From assembly GCA_013399015.1 (NCBI GenBank), contig VWZX01000183.1:62355-126354 (forward strand): a stretch of 64,000 nucleotides of DNA. The letters are read 5' to 3'. The notes under the pieces are model-generated. The model saw only the letters and a program-made list of their open reading frames with translations, was not told the origin of the DNA and did not search any database. Position numbers and translations under genes: made by a program. This DNA is from Galbula dea (lineage: Eukaryota; Chordata; Aves; Piciformes; Galbulidae). This document shows positions 1-11,762 of the stretch, piece by piece. Within the stretch, counting starts at the first letter, position 1; each line of letters begins with the position of its first letter.

Positions 1-1126
1 CAAAACACCATTCTCATGACAGCCAGCAATACACCTAGAACCAGAGACAATCCAATACCATCACATTTGTAAAAGGGGAAAAATTGGAAAGTCCACAGGA
101 TTAAATATGACATACAGCAGAGAGATTATATGGCAAGACCAGCTTAGCTTCTCTTGGAGCTCTTAAGCTGATATTAGCAAATACAAACCCTAAACAATGT
201 CACAAAGGGAAAACCTAAATGCAAACCAGCACAATTAAATCAGCTTAAAGAAGCTGAACAGAAATAAGATAAATATTTTTAAACTTTCTGAAGCTGCATC
301 CACAGGAACACAGTAAAATGACTTCTGTTAAGTCAACTGGCAACAACACTGTAAGACAAATAACAAAGGCACCAGAATTTGGCCACTTGCTCCTCTTCTC
401 TGAGGAATGACATCTGCAGTCACACATATTCCTGTCTTCAAAGGCACCAGGTGCAGGAATTTAACACTAGAAGATGCCTGACTGGCAGGCAGTCAAATGC
501 AGAGTGAGTATTTCACAAAAATAAACTAATAGAAAAGTGAAGAAGTTCTGCATTCGCCTCAGCTGAGGAGGAGCTTTGGTGGATCCCCAGGATGGACCAT
601 CTCTGCTGCAAATGTTTGAAAAGGTTTGTCCTACGAGTACAGAAGTGCAGGTGAGTAGTAAGACAGAGGAGATGACAATTCCAGTCAGGGTAAAGCAGGT
701 ATGAAACTCAAACTTTTCACTGCAGCATGTCACCTGCTGTTTAGACTCAGCTTTACTACCTCAGATTTTCACCAGGAGCCTAGAAGAAGCAAATATGTTG
801 GTTTTAAAGAGGTTGTTGGAGGTAGAGAGACTACAGAGAGGTAGATATACCAGGCAGCGTGGGCAGATAAAAAAAAAAAAGGCAGATCTGGTTGATGTAT
901 GTACAGGAAAGACCGAATCCAACATTTGCACAGGAAAATCATACCTCAGAAATACAGATTTTGGAGGAGGAAACAAGATGGGGATGTTTGACATCCCCTG
1001 GTCAGCTGAAAAGGGTCTTCATCTAAGCTTGCAGAGGGCAAGCTGTCATAGGCTAGGGAGAAAGATCCTCACTTAGATACATGCGTAGCTGAGAAGGAAA
1101 ATGGAAGCTCACCTAGGGAGTTCACT
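1..1126. other. No recognisable gene
   Basis: I see no conserved protein, splice structure or RNA gene here. The short open frames on both strands are interrupted and match no family I know. A run of ten or more A lies near 870-880. The sequence is A/T-richer than the lipocalin block to its right. Confidence 0.5.
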
Positions 1127-3062
1127 CACAGAATCACAGAATCATTATGGTTGGAAAGGACCCTCAAGATCATCTAGTCCAACTGGTAGCCCTACACTAC
1201 TCTTACCCCTAAATCATCCCCTGAAGAAACACATCTATCCTCCTCTTAAAAACCTCCAGGGATGGTGACTCTACCACCTCCCTGGGCAGCCTATTCCAGT
1301 ATCTCACCACTCTTTCAGTAAAGAAATTCTTCCTAATATCTAATCTAAACCTACCCTGGCACAACTTAAGCCCATTCCCTCCAGTCCTGTCACTAGTCAC
1401 AAGGGAGAAGAGGCCAACACACGCCTCCCTAGAATGGCCTTTCAAGTAGCTGAAGAGAGCGATAAGGTCTCCCCTCAGCCTCCTCTTCTCCAGGCTAAAC
1501 AAGCCCAACTCCCTAAGACTCTCCTCATAAGGCCTGTTCTCCAGACCCCTGATTAGCTTAGTTGCCCTTCTCTGCACCCTCTCTAGTAGCTCAATGTCCT
1601 TCCTAAACTGCGGTGCCCAAAACTGCACACAGTACTCGAGGTGTGGCCTCACCAGTGNNNNNNNNNNNNNNNNNNNNNNNNNNNNNNNNNNNNNNNNNNN
1701 NNNNNNNNNNNNNNNNNNNNNNNNNNNNNNNNNNNNNNNNNNNNNNNNNNNNNNNNNNNNNNNNNNNNNNNNNNNNNNNNNNNNNNNNNNNNNNNNNNNN
1801 NNNNNNNNNNNNNNNNNNNNNNNNNNNNNNNNNNNNNCTAGGAGAATGCTGTGGGAAACTGTGTCAAACGCCTTGCTAAAGTCAAGGTAGACAACATCCA
1901 CAGCCCTTCCTTCATCTAATAAGCAGGTTACCCCATCATAGAAGGAGATCAGGTTAGTCAGACAGGACCTGCCCTTCATGAAGCCATGCTGAGTGGACCT
2001 GATCCCCTGGCCGCTCTGCAAGTGCCGCAGAAACGCACTCAGGATGATGTGCTCCATCAGCTTTCCTGGCACAGAAGTCAGACTAACAGGCCTGTAATTT
2101 CCCGGATCATCCTTCCTTCCCTTCTTATATATGGGGGTAACATTGGCTGATTTCCAGTCTGCTGGCACCTCCCCAGTCAGCCAGGACTTTTGAAAAATGA
2201 TGGAAAGTGGCTTGGTGAACACCTCCGCCAGCTCTTTCAGCACTTTTGGGTGCAGCCCATATGGCCCCATGGATTTGTGCTCATCTAGGGGATGCAGCAG
2301 GTCACTGACCCTCTCCTCTTGGACTAGGGGGGAGTCACACTGCTCCCTGACCATATTTCCCAGATTAGGGGAATGGATTTCCTTTGTAACAATAGACATT
2401 ATTATAGACTGAGGCAAAGAATTCATTAAGCACCTCAGCCTTATCCTCATCCTTTGTCACTAACTTCCCTCGTGCACCCATTAGGGGATGGAGGATTTCA
2501 TTTGACCTCCTTTTGCTCCTAATATATTTAGAAAGACTTTTCTTATTATTCTTAACCTCAGAAGCCAGATTGATTTGTAACTGATCTTTGGATTTTCTAA
2601 GACCCTCCCTGCAGAGCCTCATGACCGTTTTGTATTCCTCCTGGGTGGCCTGTCCCTTCTTCCAAAGTCTATAAACTTCCCTTTTCTCCCTGAGTGCCAG
2701 CCAGAGCTTCCTGTTCAACCAGGCCAGTCTCCTGTGCCGCCTGCTTGCCTTACAGCACATGGGTACAGCCTGCTCTTGAGCCCTCAATACCTCATCCTTA
2801 AAGAGCTTCCAGCTTCCCTGGACTCCTATGTCCCTCAATACTCTCTCCCACAGAATGCTGGAAACCAAGCTACTAAACAAATTAAAGACTGCCCTATGGA
2901 AGTCAAGGATAGGAGTTTTGCTATTCCCCCTCCTGACCTCTCTGAAAATAGAGAACTTAACAAATTCATGGTCACTCTGCCCAACTCGACCTCCAACCGA
3001 GACATCTCTAGATGTCAAGACAACAGATGTCTTGTTAGAATGTCTCACCCAAATGCAGTAGG
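1127..3062 (-). mobile_element. CR1 LINE, 5'-truncated, with reverse transcriptase remains
   Basis: On the plus strand it opens with the repeated CAGAATCA tail and the 'GGTTGGAAAGGACC' block that mark the 3' end of avian CR1 elements in reverse orientation. Minus-strand frames at 2,365-3,048 and 1,209-2,450 encode the ORF2 linker and reverse transcriptase. Visible RT motifs are NYRPVSLTSVPGK, QHGFMKGRSC and YLDFSKAFDTV, followed after the gap by the CR1 C-terminal block LVRPHLEYCVQFWAPQ. The two frames overlap in different registers, so there is at least one frameshift. The endonuclease part is missing at the 5' side, as usual for dead-on-arrival copies. Confidence 0.93.
1658..1837. other. 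Assembly gap (180 N) inside the CR1 element
   Basis: This is a run of 180 undetermined bases. It falls between the RT palm motif SKAFDTV and the C-terminal LVRPHLEYC block, so the catalytic YxDD region of the element is not visible. The true size may differ from 180. Confidence 0.99.
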
Positions 3063-5454
3063 TGCCAAAGATGGCAGATGCAGTGTGAGCAGAAGTTAGG
3101 AGAAGAGTGGGGAACAGTACAAGGCACTATGTAAATCTAAGCAGTGATCACACCTTTTCATATAGGTGAAGATCCAGGTCTGGTCACCCAACCCCAGCAG
3201 GAACACAGACTAAGCAGAGAAGGGAGTGTGAGGGATAAGAGATGCAGCTAGGAGAGCAAGGAGACTGGTTAAAGATTTACATTCTTCAATAGCATGAAGA
3301 GGATGAGTAGAGAAGATAGTCTCACATTATCAGCAAGAACCATGGCCATCAGCTGTGAGTCTCCAAATTGTTCCTAATGCATTCAAGGCTGGTCCAGCAG
3401 CCCCAACACCCTGTCCCACACCTTGGAACTCTCTTGACCCAACACCCCTCTGCTCTCTCCAGCAGCCAGTTGGTGTACACTGCACCATCCCAGTCCCTGC
3501 CAGCCCATCTCACGAGTGTTCTCTCACAGCATTGGCCAAGCAGAGAGGTGAAACCACTGTGACAGGCAAAAGGGAGTTCAGAGATAGGCAATGAAGCTCC
3601 TGGCTGCAGTATGCCACAGGTGCTGGGAGGGTGCTTCACCTCAGGAAGCCCTTAGAAACATTGAGGGAAGAAAAGTCCTATGTCACTGAGTACACAATGA
3701 CATCTGGCCAGGTCTGCTGGGGCATAAAGGGGCAGATAAAATCCTCTTTCCACCCTGTCCCTGTGTTCTTCTCCTTGCCCCTGTATCTGCTTGTTGCTGA
3801 AGGGAGGGTGCTGGAAGAGGGCTGCACAGTGCAATGAGGTTGGAGGAACAGCAGGTACAGGGATAGGCTGGATGGGATGGCTTAGAGATCGTGGGGGGCT
3901 GGAGTGGGGACCTCCCACCCGCTCTGTACGGAGGGGACTCACACCCAGGAAAGAGCTGCAAACGCAGGCTGAGTGCATCCTGCGTGCATCCTGCTCCAGG
4001 GCACAGGAGACGGTTAAAAGGAGGAGTGGAAAATGCTGTTGGGAGACAGAAGTGATCTCACTGCTTTCTGGCTGGGTGATGTCTGCAACTGGCAGAGGGA
4101 AATATGTAGCTGGAACACGATGTGGAGACACCAGGACTCCCTGTCACACAAAGCTCTTGGCAAAGGGCGTTCCTGGCAGCAGGGTGTTTTCATCTTCATT
4201 GATACACGTAACAAAAACAAACCCAAAGGCAAAGCTGCTTGTGGGCCCGGTGCCCCTGGGAGCATGGCAAATGCTGAACTGGTCCAATGCAGACTTCCGG
4301 GGGAGAATTCCTGCTGAAAACACTGGGATGTTCCGAAGAGGATGGAGATGATGCTGGGTTGGGAAGTCCCCGTGAGATCCCTTGCCCTGCTGCTGCTGGA
4401 ACATGTCCAGCTCTTGTTCTCCTCAGGATCAGGAAACGCAGTTCCCCAGATGTATTTTCCCAGTCCATAGGGGGAAGAAGGAGCACCTACAAACACCCTG
4501 CGGTGCTCAGCTGCCGGCATGACACTTTCCTGGGGTTCCTGCTACTGCTACACAGCAGTGAGGCAGACCCCGGGTTGACATGAACTCCTAGGTGTCTGGC
4601 TGGGGATGGGCAGGGTGGAAAGGCCATCAGAGAGGATTTTGGAGAAAATTCCTTTTCCAGGAAAGGCACAAGCAGCTTCATACCCCGCCACACTCCAAGC
4701 AATGGAGATGAGCAAGTGTGATATGGAAGAGCTTTGCTGGGGACATGGATTACCCTGGGTGGGCTGTGGTTTCTTCTGGGTGGATTTGAGATGCTGAACA
4801 GAGCAGGAAGGGAAGGAATTGATATCGTTTCAGAAATACAAATTCAAAAGAAGACAGTCTCTGCTGGCAGTTGTTCACCACAATCAGGTAATCTGATTCC
4901 GGTGGAGGCTTTCTCTACACAGTGCCCAGGGGCAGACATCACATGCAGCCCCACAGCAGCTCTCAGGGTTTGGGTCCAGAGGACTCAGACATCCACCTTC
5001 CACTAGCCCTGCAGCACCATGGAGCTGAGAGGTCCCAAAGCTGAGTCTTTCCCCTGCCGTGGCCCGGCCTGAGCTGGTGGTTGAGCAGGGCTCCAGGGAG
5101 CAAAGGGCTGTAATTGCAGCAAGGCAAGCAAAGGGAAGGATGATAGCAGTGGTCTCAGCTCTCCAAACTTCAGCCTCAATTTCTGTGGTCCCACAGCCTT
5201 TCTCTATCCATCCTCTCGTACCCATGGGATTTCCAGCCTCACTGCACCTCTAGCATCACCTCTGCCTGGCCACGGTCCTGCCCCAGAGGGAGACACCCAG
5301 GAGGGAAAATCCTGGTGAGCTCCAAAAAGGCCCTCATAGGCGAGCTCAGCCCAGCATCGTCCCTGGCTGTTCATCATCCACAAAACCCCAGGAGGACAAC
5401 AGAAAGGAGCACACCCCTGAGCACCTCAGGTTCTCCACAGACAGCTACACCAAG
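3063..5454. other. Intergenic, no supported gene
   Basis: Open frames on both strands (for example 3,652-4,131 and 4,014-4,520 minus, 3,791-4,351 plus) overlap one another, lack family motifs and look like chance frames in GC-rich DNA. A stretch near 4,850-4,900 minus faintly resembles a lipocalin exon but has no partner exons. Confidence 0.5.
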
Positions 5455-5749
5455 CTCTGGGGTGAGTTACTGTTTATTTGGCAAAAAAGAAAGGACTATG
5501 CTTTGCAGGAGCAGGAGATGTGTCAGAGCCCTGGCTGCTGAACTTGGAAGAGGGATGATGGAGCAGCAACCTGGAGCATCAGAGCGTGGATCTTGCATCG
5601 CTCAGCAGGAGCATCCACCACCCAGCCTGCACTTCCTAGAAAACAGCCAGGAAGGGTGTGCTGAGTCTTCGAGGCGAGGAAGCAAATGGAGAGGGACAAG
5701 CAGGGCTCTCCATCAGGATAAGTGCATTCTCTTCCAGTTCTCCCCAGCT
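5455..5749 (-). other. Probable 3'UTR exon of the Ex-FABP-like gene
   Basis: A canonical AATAAA lies on the minus strand at 5,478-5,473, downstream of the Ex-FABP-like stop codon. The coding exon ends in a stop followed at once by a GTGAGT donor, which implies a separate 3'UTR exon. The most plausible acceptor is the CTACAG at 5,755-5,750, so the exon would start at 5,749. This acceptor choice is a guess from sequence alone. Confidence 0.5.
5473..5478 (-). terminator. Poly(A) signal AATAAA for the Ex-FABP-like gene
   Basis: A perfect AATAAA on the minus strand, about 700 bases beyond the stop codon. It is the first canonical signal in the direction of transcription. Confidence 0.6.
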
Positions 5750-6171
5750 CTGTAGCGTGGAGCCTTCTCCAGCAACGGGTTTCTAGCTAACCCCTACAAC
5801 AGAATGGGTACTGGTGTGGTGGGAAATCATGTGCCAGGGTGGGACAACAGCAACCACGTTTTGCATGGTGAGACACCAGCCCAATCTCTGACCAGTTTAG
5901 GTGGTCCACAACCCCAAGGTCCCTTTGGCAGGAGCTGGTGTCCTGCCCCTCATCACTGGAGATCTGCAGCTGTTTCTCCACTGAAGTGGTGCTTTCAATT
6001 CAAGTTGCCATAGTCACAGCTGGGCAGCTGCAGAGCTGCTCCAGAGGGAATGCTCCTATCTGGGTGCGAGCTCCAGCACAGTCCCCAGAGTAATTCAAGG
6101 ATGCTGGAGCACCAGGGGTGAATTTCCAGCTGAGGACAATGCAAACACTGTGTTGCACTGCAGCAACTCAC

Positions 6172-9017
6172 CTATGCTTCATCGACGCTGCATTCCTCTG
6201 TGAAAATAAAGAGAAAGGATGAGTCTAGGGCTGTGGTCTAGCTAGTCCCATTTTGCACCCAAAATAGACAACACAAGAATGAACTTGAGCAAAGTAAAAG
6301 CCATGATGTGCCAAGCCAAAACACCTTTTGCTACCAGCACTTTCTCCTGCCACCTTAGACCACAAAGCAGTGGCAGTGATGGGCTGAGCTGGTCCCTGCC
6401 ACCGTGTCCTGGCTCCCTGTACTGGCTGAGCTAGCCAAACACGGTGCTGAGCAGTGCTCACCCTGGCTGGGCAGCATCCTGATCATCTCATCGGTGTAGC
6501 TCTTCTCCCTCGCAAGCTTCTTGAACAACGCTGTGATTCTGGGGCTCGCCTCCCGGGTTCTGCCTAAAGATAAAAACACAAGTCAGCTCCAGGCTGTGGC
6601 CTGTCCCTCCATCTACTGGGCAGATGGCAAGTGTGCCCTGGGGGAAGACTGGAGTCAGTGGTGGAGGCTGTGGAGAGCACTGGCGGCCAGGCACATGAGA
6701 CTCCCCTCCCGGGGGACAAAACAAAGCAGACATCCCAGCACAAGCCAGTGTCTCCTCTCTTGGTTCCCATCCCCACCATTTCTGGCCCCCCTGCTCTTCA
6801 CCCCTTTTCACCAAGCAAGCTACCCAAGGTCATGGGCTCCCAGCAGAGTGCAGAAGCCTAAGTCACAGCCTCCCCTGTCAGCCCCAAATCACTGTCCCTT
6901 CCATTGCCACGTAGGTGACATGCGGCAGCTCCAGCCCTGCTCCTACACCCCTTACAGGGCAGGAAGGCAGCAGTGAAGGAGGTCTGTCCTGCAGGCCCCC
7001 TGACTCCTGGCCTCTGAGGACACTCAGAACACCTCCAGCTTTTTCACCCTGGTCAGATCACCACCGACTACGTACTGTAGAGCCTCAGCATGCGAAAGGT
7101 CTTCCCATCCTTCACTTTGGAGGCAAAGATAACTGCATATGTCTCACCGTCTGTGTCCAACACTTGCACTGTTGTATTGCTTCTCTCTGCAAAGGACAAG
7201 GAGGAAAGCAAAAAATTAATGATTTTCTCCTGAGAACTGCCACACTGCAGAAGGGCTGTAAGAGTATGAATCAGGATGCTGGGGCCAGGCCACACAGCCC
7301 ATCTTTTTTCTGTGTCTCTCCTTCCTGTTTTTTCCTCTTGCTAAGGTTCCTCTGAAAGCCTGGAGGAGCCCACAGATCACAGAAGGCAAATTCAGGATGG
7401 CCTGGAGATGGGCACTGCCAGAAGGAGAGCAGCCCAGACAGTGCCGGACTAATACTTGGGCTGGGGAAGACGGGAAACTGCTTTTGCTTCATCCCTTGGG
7501 AACATACATCCACATCCCCTTGCAGAATGAACCTGCTTTCCCCCAGGGTTTAAGCTTAGTCTGAAAGTGTCTTATCCCAGAGCAGCTTCCCAGAGGGAGG
7601 GTGTAGGAGGGTCCACCATGCTGGTGGGACACCAGCACTGGCATGGACTAGGGTATAACTGGCAACTAGCTGCCAAGGGATGTCCCATACAGGACCTCAG
7701 GAGGGGCAGGCAGGCACCCCTAAGGACCACTTTCCCATGGACAATAAGCTGCTTCAGCCAGAGATGATGGCAGGTGCCTCCACTCAGCTCAGGGGCCAGG
7801 CTCCCCTTACTCACCAGCACAGTGGTATTCACCCGGGTTGCCTGTTTGCCTGTAGATCCACTCAGATTTCTTACATCCTGTCGGGCTGCAAAACAGTGAA
7901 GGATGCTCTGGCTGGGGTGACCTGACCCTCCTTCCCTTCCCCCTCAGATGCTGACTCTGGGGCCACCACCCCAAACATGGGAGTTGCTGTTCAGGGATGG
8001 GATGGTGTGGCCAGCGCAAGGAGGGGACAGTTGCTACCCTTAGAGCACACACACCTCAAGCACCTCAAGCAACGGGAGCCTGGGTGGGCAGGGCACAGTG
8101 CGGACACTTGAGGATTGTCCTGTGCGGTCGCACAGCCATTCCCCTGCTCATGCTCTAAGATTCTGGGATGAGGCTGGTCCTGCTGGGAAAGCTTTAATCC
8201 CAGGGTCCCTTATCACCCTACTGCATCCCTGCTGGGAGCAGTAGACTGTCTCAGCCTCCATGGTGGGACCACTCCTGGCTGGTGCTGCCTTGCACCTGCC
8301 TGGCCTGCCCTGAAGGACAGGGTATCCACAATGCAGTTCTCCTGAGCCCCTGTCTTAAACCATTTGGGGCTGGTGGTCCTGCCTCACCTCCTGCCCTAGG
8401 TCCTTGGTGGGTGTGAGTGGAGGGACCCGGGTGGAGACGCACTGGTAAAGGTCCAGCAAGGAGGTTGGTCAGTGAAGCCCATGGAGAAAAGCACTTGGCA
8501 CTTACGTGGGAATTGCAAACGAGACCTTCAGGTTGCCATCTCCCAAGACCTCAATGTTGGCCATTGCCATCTTCAACTCATCCTTCCTTTGGAGGAAGCG
8601 CTCGGAGTTGGAAGCCAGAGCAATGATGTTCCATTTCCCTGCAATCTGTAAGTGAGGGCTGTGAGGCTGGAGGAGCAGGCAGGGGCTGTCCTCTCCTCAG
8701 GGACTAAGACGGGACACCCTCATGCTACAGGACACCTGCATCCCCTCCAGCACCAAAATCCCCATGGGGGCACCTACACTGGAGCTGGGTGGCTGTCCTT
8801 ACCTGGGTTTGCCAGCAGAGCCAGCCATGGCTGTACCCTGTACCAAACACCTCTCCAGTCCCCACCCTCGTGACCAGAGGCTACACTCCCACCTTCCCTC
8901 CCCCGGGATGCTGCTGATCACCTTGGTCTTGTCCAGTCCTGCAGCTCCAAGGTCCTGAGCCTCTGTGCACAGCAAGCTGAGAAGGGCCAGCCCCAGGCTC
9001 AGCCCCACAGTCCTCAT
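6172..9017 (-). CDS. EXFABP: Ex-FABP-like lipocalin (siderocalin type), 6 coding exons
   Basis: Secreted lipocalin. Chicken Ex-FABP (Q83/CH21 family) binds bacterial catecholate siderophores and lysophosphatidic acid, and is induced in inflammation and chondrogenesis. Coding exons (minus strand): 9,017-8,922; 8,645-8,506; 7,885-7,815; 7,186-7,076; 6,563-6,462; 6,197-6,172. All have GT/AG borders and the phases close to 181 aa; chicken Ex-FABP is 178 aa as I recall. Residues 1-20 (MRTVGLSLGLALLSLLCTEA) form a signal peptide. The lipocalin motif G-K-W is at 35-37, the second conserved block is VQVLDTD...YAVIFASKVKDGK, and C83 and C176 fit the family disulphide. The C-terminus EECSVDEA closely matches Ex-FABP. 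The start is the only ATG before the signal peptide, 61 bases below a TATA box. Identification rests on residue patterns recalled for Ex-FABP, not on a search. Confidence 0.92.
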
Positions 9018-9077
9018 CTTGCCACAGCCTCCTCTGGCTTTACCAGCAGGCTGGAGAACGATGACAAGGCTGCTGGC

Positions 9078-9083
9078 TTTATA
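9078..9083 (-). promoter_or_regulatory. TATA box of the Ex-FABP-like gene
   Basis: TATAAA on the minus strand, about 61 bases upstream of the ATG. This places transcription start near 9,050 and leaves a 5'UTR of about 30 bases. A TATA-driven promoter suits a strongly inducible secreted protein. Confidence 0.7.
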
Positions 9084-10324
9084 GTGCTGTGCTCTCCGCC
9101 CTCCACTCACCCCAGCTCTGTTGCGTGCTGAGCTGCACGGGTCACGCTGCTGGTGTTGGCTTGGGCAAGGTGGTGGTTTCCAAGGGTTGAAGTCATCCAG
9201 GGGTAAACAGCCTCCTGTCTTGCGGAAGAAGGGAAGTGCCTGCAAGACCCAGGAAGGTGCTGAGAAGCGAGATTGCAGGAACTGTTGCACCAGAGCTGAA
9301 ATTTGGGATTTTCCCTTTTTCTTTGGTTGTTTGTGAAAGAACAAAGAGGGTTTTTGTTTCCCAGATGGCTGCTGGAGGGCTTCAGGAAGAGCAGGGAGGT
9401 CCTTCCTGGCATGTGCCATGGCAGCAGTGACCCAGTGATCCATCATGAAGGGACTCAGTGTCGAGTCCCTCTGCCCACACTGTTATCTGCCCTGAGGCTG
9501 CCACTGGAATCGTGCCCAAGCCCAGGTGGCTGCATTCTACTGGCATGATGTGGTCTAGTGGTGCTCACACAGGGTCACCCACCTGCTCTGGGGCACCCAG
9601 GGTCTGAAACAGAATGCACCTGGAGCAGGGCAGGCAGAAGAAGGAGTTTGTGTCATTGTGAGAGTATACCCCCTCCTTCCAGGTTGTGATATCCCCTGTG
9701 CCCTGGCTCTGGCAGGCTCCTGGGGTTACAACACCAAAAGGGACTGTGCTGCTTCTTTGCAGCCCTGCACCGGGGTGGGAACTGAGTAACAGGCACTTCG
9801 GGGAGGGGAGGGGGATGTGTGGCATTAAGGCCTAGTTTTCTGTGTGAAAGAAATGCAGGGACAGGCAGACCGATGGGTCGGGATCTTGCCTGTTAACATG
9901 ACAGGGGGAGGTGGGGCAAAGGGCTGCAAAGGGCTGCCTCTGCTCCGCAGAAGATAGAGAGGGTTGGATGCTGCCCTTCAGACTCAATGGCAGCGTACTC
10001 CCTCTTTGGTCAGTGAGCAGATAGGAGGACCGAAGGGCATTGGAGACAGGTGTGGAGGCTTGCCCATACCTGCTGCCCACCCACCCAAGCTGCAGAAATC
10101 CTTGTTCATCCCAGCTCAATTCTCCCTGCCTGCACTCTTCTGTTCCCTATGCTTCCCATGGTAGGTGCAGTGAACAAGCAGCAAAGGAATCCCCCAGTAC
10201 CTCTGGGGTGCTGGGAGGAAGGGTTGGCTCCAGGACTGTGGGGCTCAGGGTGCCTGGTGACCCTGCTAGCCCCCTTGCTCCCACCAACAAAAGCAACTGA
10301 GCTCTGGGGCAGCTTCTGCACCTA
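9084..10324. other. Intergenic between Ex-FABP-like gene and broken lipocalin
   Basis: No exon, repeat or RNA gene recognised. It should contain the upstream control region of the Ex-FABP-like gene, but I see no site clear enough to call. Confidence 0.5.
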
Positions 10325-10330
10325 TTTATT
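10325..10330 (-). terminator. Poly(A) signal AATAAA of the broken lipocalin
   Basis: Canonical AATAAA on the minus strand, about 150 bases below the start of the last exon. Its survival, with all 3' splice sites, suggests recent decay or continued transcription. Confidence 0.6.
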
Positions 10331-11711
10331 GAGGAGGATGAGGTGTGATCCTGGTGTGGGGCAGCAGGTCTGAGGCAGAGCCTGGCTGAGAAGGATAGGA
10401 AGGGGCATCACAGAGAGGGAGCAGAGCCTGGTTTCCACCGGGCCTGGAGGACACTTGGTCCTGGCATTGACCTCTTCAGCTGCAGGGAAGCAGGATGGAT
10501 GGACGAGTGGTTAGAGCAGGGGAAAATCAATGTAATGCAGAGCCCTGAGGCAAGCAAGAGGCTCCTCACGGGGCTACGAGTCACTGCTCAGCCCAGGCCA
10601 TGCCGGGAGGAAGACCTGGCTTCCTCCAGACATGCTCACCTGATGGCCTTGGAGCACTGATCTGTTGAAAAGCAAAGAAAAAGGTGAGCATGCCACGGTC
10701 AGTGCTCTGAGCCCCCTCACAGCATCCCCTAGCAGAGGGGCTGTGCGTGCCAATCTGTGCCCTCCTAGCACTCACCCCACTTGGGCAGGATGGCCAGCAT
10801 GTCCTCGGTCAGGCCCATGGTGGGGATGAGTTCTTTGAACTTCTGCAGGAGCTACGGGCTCATATCCTGCTCTCTTGCTGCAGCCATACACCCAAAGTGG
10901 GGGGCTGGTGAGTGCAGGGGGACCTGGCAGTGAACCCCATGCTGGGTGTCTGGCAGACATGGAACAGTGATGTTACCCTAGGGAAAGGCAAAGGAGAAGC
11001 TGTGAGAGGTGCGGGTTGGACCCCAGGCATGCCACAGGTGCCCTGGGCTGGCAGCAAATGGGTACAAGCCCCATGGGATAAGCGACCTAGCCTCCTAGGT
11101 GGGATGGGGCAGCTGCCAGGGCTGGGAGTCCGTAGCCAGACTGTCACACTGCACAGGTCCTTCGGTCACCTCAAAATGAATTCCCTGGGTATGCTCGGGT
11201 GCCTGGCTGTCAGCATGCTGGTCGCCTACATGGTAGCCTGCAGCAGTAGTGGGAAGCTCAGCCCCTTCCCCCCACGGGTGTCCGTATCCCTCTCTAGGAG
11301 CTGTGGATGCCCATCCCCATTCCTGACACCCACGGAGGAGCTGCAGCGCAGTCCTAGGATTCTGCCCGCTCTGCTGGACCTCATTTACGATGATGTAGTG
11401 GCTGTAGTCCGTCTCCATCACATGCAGGTCCCTCTTCTCTTGTGCTGCTAAAGGACCCCAGATGATGCCTGGTCAGGCAACATGGCACATTCATGCTCTC
11501 CTGGAAGCTGCCCTGGGGACGGGGGGTTGCCTAGCCATGCCCAGGGATGCAGCAGGGGCACCTTGCCCCAGTCAGCCCCTCCTGCCCAGGCAGGACCATC
11601 CAGGTGGGCACCCTGTGCTGTTACCTTCTCAGTGTTGAAGTACTCCTGTATGGCCCCTGCCCACGGCAGACAGAGCAGGGCCAGTGCCAGGCTGGGCAAC
11701 ATCAGTGTCAT
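10325..11711 (-). pseudogene. Broken lipocalin paralogue: exons 2-3 missing, premature stop
   Basis: Recognisable minus-strand parts: exon 1 at 11,711-11,625 (MTLMLPSLALALLCLPWAGA signal peptide, phase 0 donor GTAACA); exon 4 at 11,447-11,334, with HVMETDYSHYIIVNE, 114 nt exactly as in PTGDS; exon 5 at 10,877-10,776, with LTEDMLAILPKW, 102 nt as in its paralogues; exon 6 at 10,661-10,640 (DQCSKAI, with the disulphide Cys); and a last exon from 10,479. The G-x-W exon and exon 3 are absent: only about 177 bases separate exons 1 and 4, against about 1.7-1.8 kb in the neighbours. Exon 5 has an in-frame TAG at 10,854-10,852 where SPE(L/R) would be expected. Joining exon 1 directly to exon 4 breaks the frame. 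Its position suggests the chicken CAL-beta member of the cluster, which is inference. Confidence 0.82.
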
Positions 11712-11754
11712 CCTTTCTCTGAAGGCTGGACGTGGGCAGGAGAGGCTGCTCCCA

Positions 11755-11762
11755 CTTTTGTA
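11755..11762 (-). promoter_or_regulatory. TATA-like element of the broken lipocalin
   Basis: TACAAAAG on the minus strand, 44-51 bases upstream of the exon 1 ATG. The placement is similar to the TATA box of the Ex-FABP-like gene, but the motif is degenerate. Confidence 0.4.

Noticed and set aside
4014..4520. A 168-codon minus-strand frame.
   Set aside because: Overlapped by other frames of similar length on both strands, no family motif, no splice or promoter context. Likely chance in GC-rich sequence.
4850..4905. Minus-strand stretch reading ESDYLIVVNN..QQ, reminiscent of the lipocalin second motif (ETDYSHYIIVNE..QQ).
   Set aside because: No exon in the proper phase, no G-x-W exon or C-terminal exon nearby. 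Too short to call a relic without an alignment score.
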